From positions 1-33,881 of the forward strand of contig JABABJ010000095.1 in NCBI GenBank assembly GCA_014238275.1: a stretch of DNA of 33,881 nucleotides. Reading direction: 5' to 3'. Positions within the stretch are counted from its first letter, which is position 1; the number at the start of each line of letters is the position of its first letter. Origin of the DNA: Leptospirales bacterium (lineage in GTDB: Bacteria; Spirochaetota; Leptospiria; Leptospirales; Leptonemataceae). Under the pieces are notes generated by a model that was not told the DNA's origin, did no database searches, and saw nothing but the letters and a program-made list of their open reading frames with translations. Positions 8,314-17,200 of this stretch are shown piece after piece. A program made the position numbers and the translations under genes.

Positions 8314-9081
8314 CTAAAACAAACTCATACTGATACCACCTCCGAAAAACACGTTTCGAAAGGTTCGAAATCTGGGATCCTCAAGCTCTATTGGTGGTAC
8401 TGGTACGAGTTCATCTTCAAGACTGGCAGAAAAACTCTGTCGAGCGAGTCTCATAAAGTCTAGGGAGGCATAAGCAGCAATCCCAATTGAAAAACCATGG
8501 GACACCCAAAAATCGATACCTAGGGTTATAGCCATACCAAGTCCCATAGTACGACCAGATTCTGTCTCAAAAATCTCGCTGACACCGTCATCTAGATCTA
8601 TTGAAAAGATAGCAGAAGGGGCTGTTCGCAACTCAAGTTTTATATAGGTGCCGTACCAACAACTGATAAAACCAGTAAATCCAACGTTAATACTATATAA
8701 ATGTGCTTGATAAAGGTAATTGGTCTCTGGATCAGTCTCTCCTAAAGGGGGTTCAATGTTATTTACAATAGAGCTAAAACTATATAGATAAGATACTCCG
8801 AGATGGAGAAACAAATTTGTTATAACTGATCTGCCAATCGTGAAGTTGCCCAGAACGGACGGTGCAGAGACAGTACTTTGCATGATTGTACCATCTATTA
8901 GCTCAAGATTTCGAGAGACTAGTGAAAGCCCTCCCCCAGTTAGGAAATTTATCCAAAGCCCTTCGTATGTTTTGGGACGGTGAGCAGACAGCCCTGAGAT
9001 GGAAGTGAGAAAGAGACAAGCAACTACAATTACTTTAATCAAAGAGCTGCGAATCGAGTAAAATCGACAGATAATATTCAT
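8314..9081 (-). CDS. Outer-membrane beta-barrel-like protein
   Basis: A 255-residue protein with a signal peptide: a basic start, then a hydrophobic stretch VIVVACLFLTSISG with cleavage near LSA. The rest alternates glycine, aromatic and small residues in short amphipathic strands (for example GGGLSLVSRNLEL, LHLGVSYLYSF, MGLGMAITLGIDFWVSHGF) and ends in Phe, as many outer-membrane barrels do. No specific family is recognised. It stands alone on the minus strand, about 160 bp before the STAS gene and 180 bp after the J-domain gene, so it is probably separately transcribed. A periplasmic beta protein is the main alternative. Confidence 0.6.
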   Translation of the reverse strand: MNIICRFYSIRSSLIKVIVVACLFLTSISGLSAHRPKTYEGLWINFLTGGGLSLVSRNLELIDGTIMQSTVSAPSVLGNFTIGRSVITNLFLHLGVSYLYSFSSIVNNIEPPLGETDPETNYLYQAHLYSINVGFTGFISCWYGTYIKLELRTAPSAIFSIDLDDGVSEIFETESGRTMGLGMAITLGIDFWVSHGFSIGIAAYASLDFMRLARQSFSASLEDELVPVPPIELEDPRFRTFRNVFFGGGISMSLF

Positions 9082-9261
9082 ACTTTTCTAAAACCCGTGC
9101 TTTATACAATACACAGTAACTAGGTTCGTCTTCGATGAGGCTGATCTTTAATTATACAGTAATGGATATTTCATAAATTCGATGAGATGTAATATTGAAG
9201 TAATACAACTCGAAACAAGACATTGAACTCAATCATAACTAAATTTAGTATAGCAAAGGTT

Positions 9262-9846
9262 TTAGAATATGACAAGTGTTTTTTTCTTTTTTTCTTCTTC
9301 TTCTTGCTTTTTTTCGCTAATTTTCCTCTGAAGATTGATTTCGATTTGGTTATAAACATCACAAAAACGTTCTACTCTTCGAAGTCGGTAGCTCGCGTCA
9401 CTTGCCCAAATGCTAGCTGGATATTCTTTCACGACTCGCTGAAAGTAGCTATGAGCCCTATAAAAGGAAGAAAGAGCCTTTTTGACTCGATTCAGTCCGT
9501 CTAAATCAGGAGTAAGTTTGAGATAGCCCCTTGCAAGCATCCCGCCAGCCCCTTCGCTATAGCTAATAAACCCTTGCTTATAATAGGTGTAGGATAAATC
9601 CTTATCTTGGATTTGAGGGCTAAAATCAGGAGAGAAGGTTTTAATAAGTTGTTCATATGCCTCATTGATCTGCATCATTTTTACTTCCATCGTTTTTACT
9701 TCCATCATGTTTGTTTTTTCTTGTGTGAGGCTTGGATGGCGGTCTGGATGGTACTTTCTTACGAGTTTTCTATATGCCTGTTTGATCTCTTCTTCTCCAG
9801 AATTTTGCTCAATGCCAAGAATCTTGCAATAAACAGGGTTCAACAT
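9262..9846 (-). CDS. J-domain (DnaJ-like) protein
   Basis: About 194 residues. Residues 1-65 are a J domain (VYCKILGIEQNSGEEEI, QAYRKLVRKYHPDRHP, INEAYEQL) with the HPD tripeptide that stimulates DnaK ATPase. Helix III is preceded by an insertion from an in-frame 15-bp tandem duplication (MEVKTMEVKM). There is no Gly/Phe region or zinc finger, so it is a specialised J protein. The rest is an uncharacterised helical region ending in a Glu/Lys-rich tail (QEEEEKKKKTLVIF). The frame is open from a GTG at 9852; ATG 9846 is preferred. It lies 19 nt after the second WYL gene and likely shares its transcript. Confidence 0.85.
   Translation of the reverse strand: MLNPVYCKILGIEQNSGEEEIKQAYRKLVRKYHPDRHPSLTQEKTNMMEVKTMEVKMMQINEAYEQLIKTFSPDFSPQIQDKDLSYTYYKQGFISYSEGAGGMLARGYLKLTPDLDGLNRVKKALSSFYRAHSYFQRVVKEYPASIWASDASYRLRRVERFCDVYNQIEINLQRKISEKKQEEEEKKKKTLVIF
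9678..9707 (-). repeat. 15-bp tandem duplication inside the J-domain gene
   Basis: Two adjacent copies of TTTTTACTTCCATC plus one base (G, then A) occupy 9678-9692 and 9693-9707. The duplication is in frame and adds five residues, giving MEVKTMEVKM between the HPD loop and helix III of the J domain. Confidence 0.85.
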
Positions 9847-9865
9847 TTTCACTACTTTTTGCTTT

Positions 9866-10888
9866 TCAGAAAGCCTCAGGGATCAGAAAGGAGTCTAACT
9901 CCTTCAGATAGCCTTCTTGTAGATGTTTTGGTCCTAGTAGAATCACTTCTTTTCCCATACCTCGAAGTATGGATAGAAACCAGAGGCTATCTTGAATTTT
10001 GCAGACGATCTCTAGCCAGTCCAGACCTTCTTTTTTCGGCAACAGCTCGTGTTCCAGCGAATGATTCTCCCATTTTTTCACACTCATTACGTTCAATATA
10101 GACCTTATGTATGGAAGCATTTCAGTGGCAATTACTATTTTTACGCTAAACCCATGAGGCCTCTTCACAAAAGAACGAAAGTGATTCACAAGATCATGCA
10201 AGCTATCGGGGGGAGTACTTTCCTGAATTATATCCAAAATTTCGGGGTGATTCATTCTTTCCAGATGGAAGCATCGAATGTCATTTCGGGTGTGGCAATG
10301 TGCAATGAGATAGCTGAGTCCGTTGTCTTGAAAAAGAATATAGGGGTCTACTCGCCGTATTTCTGGTTCCTGTGAGCTTAAGCTCCGATAGGTAAATTCC
10401 AGCTGAAGATGCTCCGAAAGGGAATCCTCAATGATATTTCGCTTGAGTTGAAGAATATCTGAAGCCTCGTATTCTACAGGAACTCGTCCTAGTCGCCCTA
10501 CAAGATCTCGAAGCTCTTCGAGATTGCTATCTCCAAGAGAGGAAAACTGAAGCTCTTCTCTGAGAAGTTTCTGAACACTCGCCCATTCAGGGGCTGGAAG
10601 GGCGAGTGGCTCTTCTAAGCCAAGAGGGAAATCCAACCAAACCCTCTCTTGTTCATCTATGTGTATAGTAATGAAATCCGAGGGTAAAAATGGGGGAATC
10701 CCGAACATCATCAATCTACTTAAGGCTTCTCTGAGCTCTTTCTCGCTTGAAAAATCTGAAAGCCCTTGGAGCTTGCTCATCTCAATTCCTTGATGATTAA
10801 AAATGAGAGGAACAAGGGTAAAAATTCGCTTGATCTTAGTCTCAGTGAATTGCACAATATGCTCTTTTTGCTTAGTTTCCTGATTCAT
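9866..10888 (-). CDS. WYL-domain regulator, second of pair (PafC-like)
   Basis: About 340 residues, similar in layout to PafC-type WYL proteins. An N-terminal region (KRIFTLVPLIFNHQGIEMSKL) resembles the degenerate winged-helix start. The middle RRVDPYILFQDNGLSYLIAHC, followed by DIRCFHLERM, is the WYL fold; the namesake tripeptide itself is altered (SYL). A WCX-type C-terminal region follows. The frame is open to 10951, but ATG 10888 overlaps the upstream WYL stop as ATGA and is preferred. PafB/PafC pairs regulate DNA-damage genes in mycobacteria. A similar sensing role here is inference. Confidence 0.8.
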   Translation of the reverse strand: MNQETKQKEHIVQFTETKIKRIFTLVPLIFNHQGIEMSKLQGLSDFSSEKELREALSRLMMFGIPPFLPSDFITIHIDEQERVWLDFPLGLEEPLALPAPEWASVQKLLREELQFSSLGDSNLEELRDLVGRLGRVPVEYEASDILQLKRNIIEDSLSEHLQLEFTYRSLSSQEPEIRRVDPYILFQDNGLSYLIAHCHTRNDIRCFHLERMNHPEILDIIQESTPPDSLHDLVNHFRSFVKRPHGFSVKIVIATEMLPYIRSILNVMSVKKWENHSLEHELLPKKEGLDWLEIVCKIQDSLWFLSILRGMGKEVILLGPKHLQEGYLKELDSFLIPEAF

Positions 10889-12150
10889 TCGGTTGTGAGA
10901 GACTCCGTTTGAAGGAGCCTTTGGTAGAGGGATTTGGTATCCTTGATACATTCTAAAAAATCTTGCCTAAGAGCTAAGGGTCCCATCGCGAGAACTGCTC
11001 CGTTGTTTCGGAGCATCCACGAAAAGAGAGCGTTCTGATTCGTAGTCTCAAAATAAAAAAAGGAGTCTTTCTCTTTGTAAAAGGGAAGGGCTTTTTTTGC
11101 CCCTCTTATGAAATCTCGAAAGTTTTCCTCATGAGATTGGCTGATGTGGAGCTTTGCTTTTTGAGGAGGATGAATGGAAAGAGTCAGAGGATGAAGAGAA
11201 TACTTACGTATATTAAAACTCGGATCGACCAAAGAGGGTTCTTGAGATATTTCTATGGACTTCATTCGATCTATATAGAAATGACGTATGTCACTGTTCT
11301 TATGGCACCATGCCACAAGGCACCACCGTCTCTTATGAGAGATCAACCCTCGTCCTGAAAGAATCCTTCTCTCATTTGATGTATTGGAATGATCATAGAT
11401 GATTTGGATCTTTTGACGCTTTTTTAGGGAATCATAGACCAGCTCAAGGCTTTCTTTTGGGAAGGAGTCTCTCTCTCTTACTGAAGTGTTTGGAGAGTCG
11501 ATTTCATTTTCTTTGTTTGACTTTTCTTTGAAAGTACTTTCAATAGAGAACTCAGGAGGGATAGATTGCATCTGTTTAGAGAGGTCTGGATCTTTATGAA
11601 AGATTTTTTGTGCAGCAGCATAAAGGAGATGACGTTCTTTTTGGTGTCTTGTGGGCTCTCGAATGGCTTTCATAAACAGGAGGGAAAGATTCTGTCGATT
11701 TTTAGAACTGAGAGGGATGTCTGGAAGCTTTTCAATTCCTTCTGAGGCTGTGTAGAGATGCTCTGTCCTAAGGGAGGAATCTATCTGATGTGTCACAGTA
11801 TAATGCCTAACTCTCATCCCAAGCTTTCTGAGCTCTTCTTTGTCTCGTTCAAATTTTCTCCTTGCACTTTCCTCATCTCCCTGATAGGCAAGAGGCATAC
11901 TCTTTTTGATCTTAGTAAATGATATACCCGTTGTACAATTCAAAAAGGTAAGATAGAGGCAGGCAATTCGTTCCAGCTTATCGATTTTTTCCAGCCTTCC
12001 TTCAAACGAGAAAAGAGGGGATATGGGGGGGACGGATTGCTGTTCTTTGCTTTGCATGCGATTGGGGAGAGTAACCAACAAATCCATTGCAAGAGAGCAT
12101 GAGACCCTACTTTCGTCAATCAAAAAATATTCTGTACTTATCAAACCCAT
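10885..12150 (-). CDS. WYL-domain regulator, first of pair (PafB-like)
   Basis: About 421 residues. RLEKIDKLERIACLYLTFL, then ESARRKFERDKEELRKLGM, is the classic winged-helix plus DxxxL start of WYL regulators. The linker is long and charged. RRWCLVAWCHKNSDIRHFYIDRM is the WYL module, with WCL in place of WYL. A WCX-like C-terminal region ends by overlapping the next gene. The frame is open to a GTG at 12198, but those codons lie in a palindrome, so ATG 12150 is preferred; ATG 12087 and 12057 are also possible. No start has a strong ribosome binding site. Confidence 0.8.
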   Translation of the reverse strand: MGLISTEYFLIDESRVSCSLAMDLLVTLPNRMQSKEQQSVPPISPLFSFEGRLEKIDKLERIACLYLTFLNCTTGISFTKIKKSMPLAYQGDEESARRKFERDKEELRKLGMRVRHYTVTHQIDSSLRTEHLYTASEGIEKLPDIPLSSKNRQNLSLLFMKAIREPTRHQKERHLLYAAAQKIFHKDPDLSKQMQSIPPEFSIESTFKEKSNKENEIDSPNTSVRERDSFPKESLELVYDSLKKRQKIQIIYDHSNTSNERRILSGRGLISHKRRWCLVAWCHKNSDIRHFYIDRMKSIEISQEPSLVDPSFNIRKYSLHPLTLSIHPPQKAKLHISQSHEENFRDFIRGAKKALPFYKEKDSFFYFETTNQNALFSWMLRNNGAVLAMGPLALRQDFLECIKDTKSLYQRLLQTESLTTE

Positions 12151-12163
12151 AGATATTTGTAAC

Positions 12164-12209
12164 ACTCTTGATAGGTATCTATTTGCTAAAATAGACACCT
12201 ATCAAGAGT
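12164..12209. promoter_or_regulatory. Long palindrome upstream of the WYL pair
   Basis: Arms of 21 bp at 12164-12184 and 12189-12209 (ACTCTTGATAGGTATCTATTT and its near-complement, one mismatch) surround a 4-bp centre GCTA. It sits just before the first WYL start codon. It could be an operator bound by the WYL regulators, a transcript hairpin, or a remnant of the nearby repeat family. There is no adjacent T-run on the side that would make it an ordinary terminator. Confidence 0.6.
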
Positions 12210-12230
12210 TGTAGGTATGAAAAATAATAA

Positions 12231-12340
12231 TGGCGTCCCCCCAGTCATCCCCCAGATGAAGGGTATGACTGAGGCTTTATAAAAGGCACGGTCATCCCTT
12301 TCTGGAAAGGAAAGTCGCTGAGAAAATCAAAAATCTCTCT
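12231..12340 (+). repeat. Dispersed hairpin repeat, short modular copy
   Basis: A hairpin with AGTCAT (12243-12248) and ATGACT (12265-12270) arms is followed by GAGGCTTTATAAAAGGCACG, matching the edge module at 13146-13166 and, inverted, near 19855-19885. After that come TTCTGGAAAGG and a degenerate core (TCGCTGAGAAAATC, then TCTCTTGCTAACAAA) like 13052-13088. The order of modules differs from the copy at 12936-13195, so this looks like a rearranged or second-unit fragment. It lies just beyond the 3' end of the DUF1564-like gene. Confidence 0.7.
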
Positions 12341-12388
12341 TGCTAACAAATACTGCTCTGGTAGATGGACGATACGATTTAGGTTCTA

Positions 12389-12859
12389 TCATGGGGGCTC
12401 CCTTGCGGGAGGCCTTCTTGTGAAATGACGTTTAATCTGAGCTAATTTCGAGCTGAGGTCTAGGATTTCAGTATAACGTATATGGGCATGAACCAATGTC
12501 AAAACTTTGCCGTTTTGTGATGCCCACCTGCTCGCCATCATCGCCATGAAGAGGCGGCATCGGCTGACTCCAGCTAATCGAGCTAAAACCCCGAAGCGAT
12601 ACCAGACCTCGGCATCCACACGAAAATATTTAGGTCGCAGGAATAGATCACGAGCCTGATAGGCAGTCCGTAGGTTGGCTATACTTGCCTCTTCAACGGA
12701 AACGTGATCCTCAAGAAGAAGCTGAAGACAGCGATTCATACTGAAATTATGCTTTAGCAGATAAGCCTGTAGATTGATAAGTTCCTTGTGAGGTATCAAA
12801 AGAGTAGTTGGAAGAAATCGAGACGCATGCTCTCGATCCCATTGAATTATCTGCTCCAC
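12389..12859 (-). CDS. DUF1564-like protein, possible ribbon-helix-helix
   Basis: A 156-residue protein starting at GTG. The C-terminal half, FRVDAEVWYRFGVLARLAGVSRCRLF, closely recalls the conserved core of DUF1564, a multicopy family known from Leptospira. The N-terminal half has LLIPHKELINLQAYLLKHNFSMNRCL, also family-like. The core has the strand-helix-turn-helix spacing of a ribbon-helix-helix DNA-binding fold; that is inference. The last codons (RRPPAREPP) cover a GC-rich near-palindrome unlike the rest of the gene. Repeat modules lie on both sides. Function of the family is unknown to me. Confidence 0.6.
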   Translation of the reverse strand: MEQIIQWDREHASRFLPTTLLIPHKELINLQAYLLKHNFSMNRCLQLLLEDHVSVEEASIANLRTAYQARDLFLRPKYFRVDAEVWYRFGVLARLAGVSRCRLFMAMMASRWASQNGKVLTLVHAHIRYTEILDLSSKLAQIKRHFTRRPPAREPP

Positions 12860-12935
12860 ACTAATAAAAGGTTAGAAAAACTGCATTTGTTGCACTTTTT
12901 TTTGCTAAAATTCGTGGCTTACCAGAAAAAATAGT

Positions 12936-13195
12936 AAGACCTAGTGAATATCTACTAAAAACAGATCGGGCACGCCTGTAGATGGAAGCAAGCCACGCCA
13001 TGGCAGGACTCTTGCGAGTAGGTGTGGTATCCGTGGCTTGCCTTTAGGAAACCCGCCGAGAAAATTAGAAATCCCTCTTGCTATCAAAGACCGCCACAGG
13101 GAGACCACGGAGGGTCTCCCCATTTGCACCACGGAGGGTGCAAGTGAGGTTTTATAAAAGGCGCGGTCCTCCCTCTCGTGAAAATGATGTGGTTC
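12936..13195 (+). repeat. Dispersed modular hairpin repeat, copy near 13 kb
   Basis: Order of modules: one 16-mer (12942-12957, TAGTGAATATCTACTA), the CAGATCGGGCACGCCT block, an inverted pair GCAAGCCACG / CGTGGCTTGC around 12987-13040, and the AGGAAACCCGCCGAGAAAAT core. Two hairpins follow with an identical ACGGAG loop but different stems: 13099-13120 (GGGAGACC/GGTCTCCC) and 13124-13143 (TTGCACC/GGTGCAA). The edge GAGGTTTTATAAAAGGCGCG at 13146-13165 enters the exported peptidase gene and provides its stop codon. The 33.6-kb copy shows the same block order inverted. Confidence 0.85.
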
Positions 13196-14198
13196 TAAGA
13201 CCTAAGTTCTTCTTTTCTTCCCGTATAACTCTGAAAAAACATTCCCACTCTCTTTCACATTTTTGGAAATAGCTCTGAAAATTGAATTTTTTAGAGTTAT
13301 AACGAAGATAAGAAGTAAGATCTGCATTATTCAATCTTTCCTCCGTAGTTTGTGAAATTTTTCGAAACTTTTGCTTAACAAGAATCTTTTCCAACTCCCT
13401 TAGGAGTCTTTTTTTATTCTTAAGTTTTTCCGTATCACTTAGAGATGATATGTATATTTGATTGAGTTGATTCGCGTACTTGTGATACAAGAGGGTTCGC
13501 TTTTTATGATTTGCAAGTATTTTGAGCCTTTGTCGATACATACGGCTATCTTTCCCAAATTTTTCGGCATAGAATTGAAGAGCTCCTTTTCTTCCTACAA
13601 AAGACGCAAGGGATTCATTAAAGCTCACATCCCCCTTGAACCAAAGAGTTGCATGAGTACATTCGTGGATGAGAAGAGACGCTAAATACCATTCGGACAA
13701 AGAAAGCTGAGTAGATATTAATGGATCGTTGAACCATCCAAGAGTAGAGTAGGCAGATACATACTGCATCCTCACATCCCATCCTTTTTTCTTAAGTTTT
13801 TCTGCTGCTTTTTTAGCATGAGAACGATTGAAAAAGCCAAGATAAGGAACAGAACCTACAATAGGGAAACTCCATTTCTTAGAACGAAATGCAAGCTTTT
13901 CGGAGGCAATAACGTTTACTGCTAAATAATCACGATCCAGTTCGCTAATGGATTTATATGTACTTCTTACCTTTAGCTTCATCCTATCCTTTGCAAACTT
14001 ACGAACTTCTTCTACGAATATAAGCTTACTTTTGACAAAATCAGATGTTTTTGGATCACGAATGACTTTTTGAATAGAGCGACGACGACGAAGAATATCA
14101 AACTGACCACATCCTTGATAGAGCAAATAGCATTGATTCTGAAACAACAAGATAGGAAGTAAAAAAAGATAAACCAAAAGTTTTTTTGAAATTTCCAT
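13152..14198 (-). CDS. Putative lipoprotein zinc aminopeptidase (PF10023-like)
   Basis: A 348-residue protein matching the 'putative aminopeptidase' family. It has an N-terminal membrane segment ending in QNQC (Cys23, likely lipidated), GQFDIL, the family phrase FPIVGSVPYLGFF, YSTLGWFNDPL, and the zinc site HECTH at 178-182 with Glu195 in FNESLASFVG. It would act in the periplasm, tethered to a membrane. It follows the RND transporter gene by 19 nt and is probably co-transcribed. The last ten or so residues (SREGGPRLL) and the stop codon come from repeat DNA, so the original C-terminus may have been replaced. Confidence 0.85.
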   Translation of the reverse strand: MEISKKLLVYLFLLPILLFQNQCYLLYQGCGQFDILRRRRSIQKVIRDPKTSDFVKSKLIFVEEVRKFAKDRMKLKVRSTYKSISELDRDYLAVNVIASEKLAFRSKKWSFPIVGSVPYLGFFNRSHAKKAAEKLKKKGWDVRMQYVSAYSTLGWFNDPLISTQLSLSEWYLASLLIHECTHATLWFKGDVSFNESLASFVGRKGALQFYAEKFGKDSRMYRQRLKILANHKKRTLLYHKYANQLNQIYISSLSDTEKLKNKKRLLRELEKILVKQKFRKISQTTEERLNNADLTSYLRYNSKKFNFQSYFQKCEREWECFFRVIREEKKNLGLRTTSFSREGGPRLL

Positions 14199-14217
14199 AA
14201 CTTCTAAGTGAAATCTA

Positions 14218-17200
14218 CTATAGACCCTCTCTCAACTGGCTTTTTTTCATCCAAAGTCTACGAAATAAATCAATTATATCTTGATTCAATAAATAAAAGC
14301 AAGGGATTAAAATGAGACTAATCTGTGCCGACAAAAATACCCCCCAAGCAATTGCAAGAACCATAGGTTCAATGATAGGATCCGATCCTCCTATCCCATA
14401 TGCCGCAGGAAGAAGACCAACAACTGTAGTCAAAGTAGTCAAAAGTATCGGTCGCAAACGACGAACAGAGGCGATTGAGACAGCATCTATCAAAGAAAGT
14501 TTAGGTCGTTCCTTGACGACTCGGTTGATAAAATCTACAAGAAGAAGAGAATGATTTACGACGATGCCAGAAAGACCAACGACTCCCAGAAGTGCCGTAA
14601 AGGAAAAATCAAACCCATGCAACCAAAAAACCCATATCACCCCGAATAAGCCAAAGGGTATCGCAAGCATCACAATCAAAGGCTGAAAAAGAGAGCGAAA
14701 TTGAATGATGAAAATTAGGTAAATTGCTAAAGCTCCCATTCCAAAAGTAACAATCAGGGAGGACACAGAATGAACTGTTTCCTCTGCCTCCCCTCCAAAC
14801 GAAAAACTTAGATCGGGATAATCTTTTCGTACAGGATTGAATTTTTTTAAAATATCATCGATTACTTTTCGAGGAAGAGTCCCAGAAGATGTTTGAGCTT
14901 CAAGGGAACTTGTAACATTCCCTTCTACATGAAGAATATCTGCCTCTTGAGCACTTAGAATTAATTTTGCAAAAGAACGAACAGGTATTTTCCTTCCCTT
15001 GCCATCTCGTATATAAAGATCCAGTATCTCTTTTTTGCTATTCTTGTCGTCTGGAAATCCTAAGGTCAATCCAATTTCCTCTCCATCTTGAATCATCGAA
15101 GCAATTGTTACTCTCTCAAACGCTGGCATCAAAAATTGAGAAATATCTTTCACACTAAGACCTGTGGATGAGAGCTTATTATAGTCAATTTTCAATTTAT
15201 ATTCTTTTTTCCCAAGAGAATCACTCGTTCTGATGTCAGAGACTCCTTTATAATTTTTCAAGTATTCTTTGATCTCCTTGATAAAGAATGCTCTGTCCTG
15301 ATTACGTGGTGAATGAACTCTAAAATCAATCGGTGTACCCGCAGGAGGACCTTGCTTGAAAATTTCAAATCGGACTGTTGTATTTTCGTTATCTTGAAAC
15401 TCTGGAAAACTTAGAATCTTCTTTCGGAGACTTTCCATGATATCTTCTATCCTTTCTTTTCTTTCAGAAAAGTCTGTCAGGACTACTTGTATCACTGCCT
15501 TATTCGGTTCTCTTCCTTCAATAGGAGTAATTTCATCTATCTGATCTGTTCCTATTCGAACTGTATAATAGTCCAAAATTTGATCTGAGATCCCTAGGAC
15601 TTTTTCCTCAGCTTTTTCTACAATTTTCTGAGTGTCTTCATAAGTAGAACCTTTCACAAGCTCCGTAAATATATAGAAGGTATTCGCTCCCCTAGAAGGA
15701 AAGAGATTGATAGGAACGATTCGAAAACCGATAACAAGGGTAGCAGAAAGAAGAATAATGGAAGTGATAACTGTTGAAAAACGTCTCTTAAGAAAAAATT
15801 TAAGTAATATTTCATATTTACTGCCAAGATTATCAAAAAAATTCTGCTTCTTCGTTTCTTTCAGGATAGCCCCCTCCCCCTTCCTTGGTTTAGAGTACGA
15901 CTTTCTTAGATGACAGGGAAGAATTAAAAAGCAGTTCATAAGGGATGCACAAATCGAAACGATCAAAGAAAGAGGGATCGTATAGATGAATTTTCCAATG
16001 ATTCCTGTCATGAAAAACATTGGAATAAAAGCACAAACTGTAGTTAAAACAGAAACAGTCACAGGAGAAGCAACTTCTGAAATCCCTTTTAATATACTTT
16101 CTCTTGGCTTATATCCTTGTGCTCTATAATAAAAAGAATTTTCTGAAACAACAATACTTTGATCCACAATCATTCCAAGAGCAATAATCATACCTACTAA
16201 AGAAATAACATTAATATCAAAACCGTTCATATAAAGAACAATGAGAGTAACTCCAAAGCAAATAGGTATACTTAAAGCAACTAAAAGAGACGAAACAAAG
16301 TTTAAAAAGAGAGTTAGTACTAAGGCAACTAAAACAAAACCTATCAAAGCATTGACCTGAACTACTTTCATACGATTTCGGACTCCTTTAGAAGTATCAT
16401 TGACAGGAGTGATGATAATACTAGGAGGAAAGTTTTTCTTTTGAGATTGAATATATTTTGTGATATTATCCACTACTTGGATAATATCAGCATGCGACTT
16501 CTTTCTTATCACAAGAGAAATACCTTCTTTACCATTGAAGGTTGTTCTTAGTCTCTCTTTTTCATAGCTCTTTTGAACATCTGCTATGTTTTTGATTCGG
16601 ACAGGAAAATTCTTTCTGGGAAGTACGATGATCTCTTCTATGTCTTCCTGATTGGCTAGCAAGGGGCGACTGAAAACAGAACCTTGCCCATAAGATGGAT
16701 AGCTATCATGGTTCGAAAGTACATATAAAATATCATTCAATGCAATCCCATAGGATTTCAGCTTTTGTGGCTTGAGAATGATTTCGTAGAGATCATTTCT
16801 ATAACCATATTTATCAATCATCGAAACACCTTCAATTTGTTTTAGATTTCTTTCGATCATCTTGGCTGTTGTACGCCTTAGTTCATAATTTTCACCTCCG
16901 GAGATTCCGATTGTAAGAATAGGAAGTTCAGAGGACTTTAAATCCTTCACCTCAGGATAGTTCAAAATTCCATCAGGGAGATTACGCACGAGAGAAACAG
17001 ATTGACGAATTTCATTTTTGATTTCCTGTTGATCATTCCGATCTGGATCGATTATGATTGTAATGAGAGAAATGCTTTCTGATGAAACAGAACGAAAACT
17101 TTTAATACCTGATACACTCTTGATTTTCTCTTCAATAGGTCTCGTAATACTTCTCTCTATATCAGATGATGACGCTCCTGGATAGATCGTTTTGACCTGC

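Noticed and set aside
12231-13195. Classical insertion sequence around the DUF1564-like gene
   Set aside because: No transposase motif, no clean terminal inverted repeats or target duplication; only modules of the repeat family.
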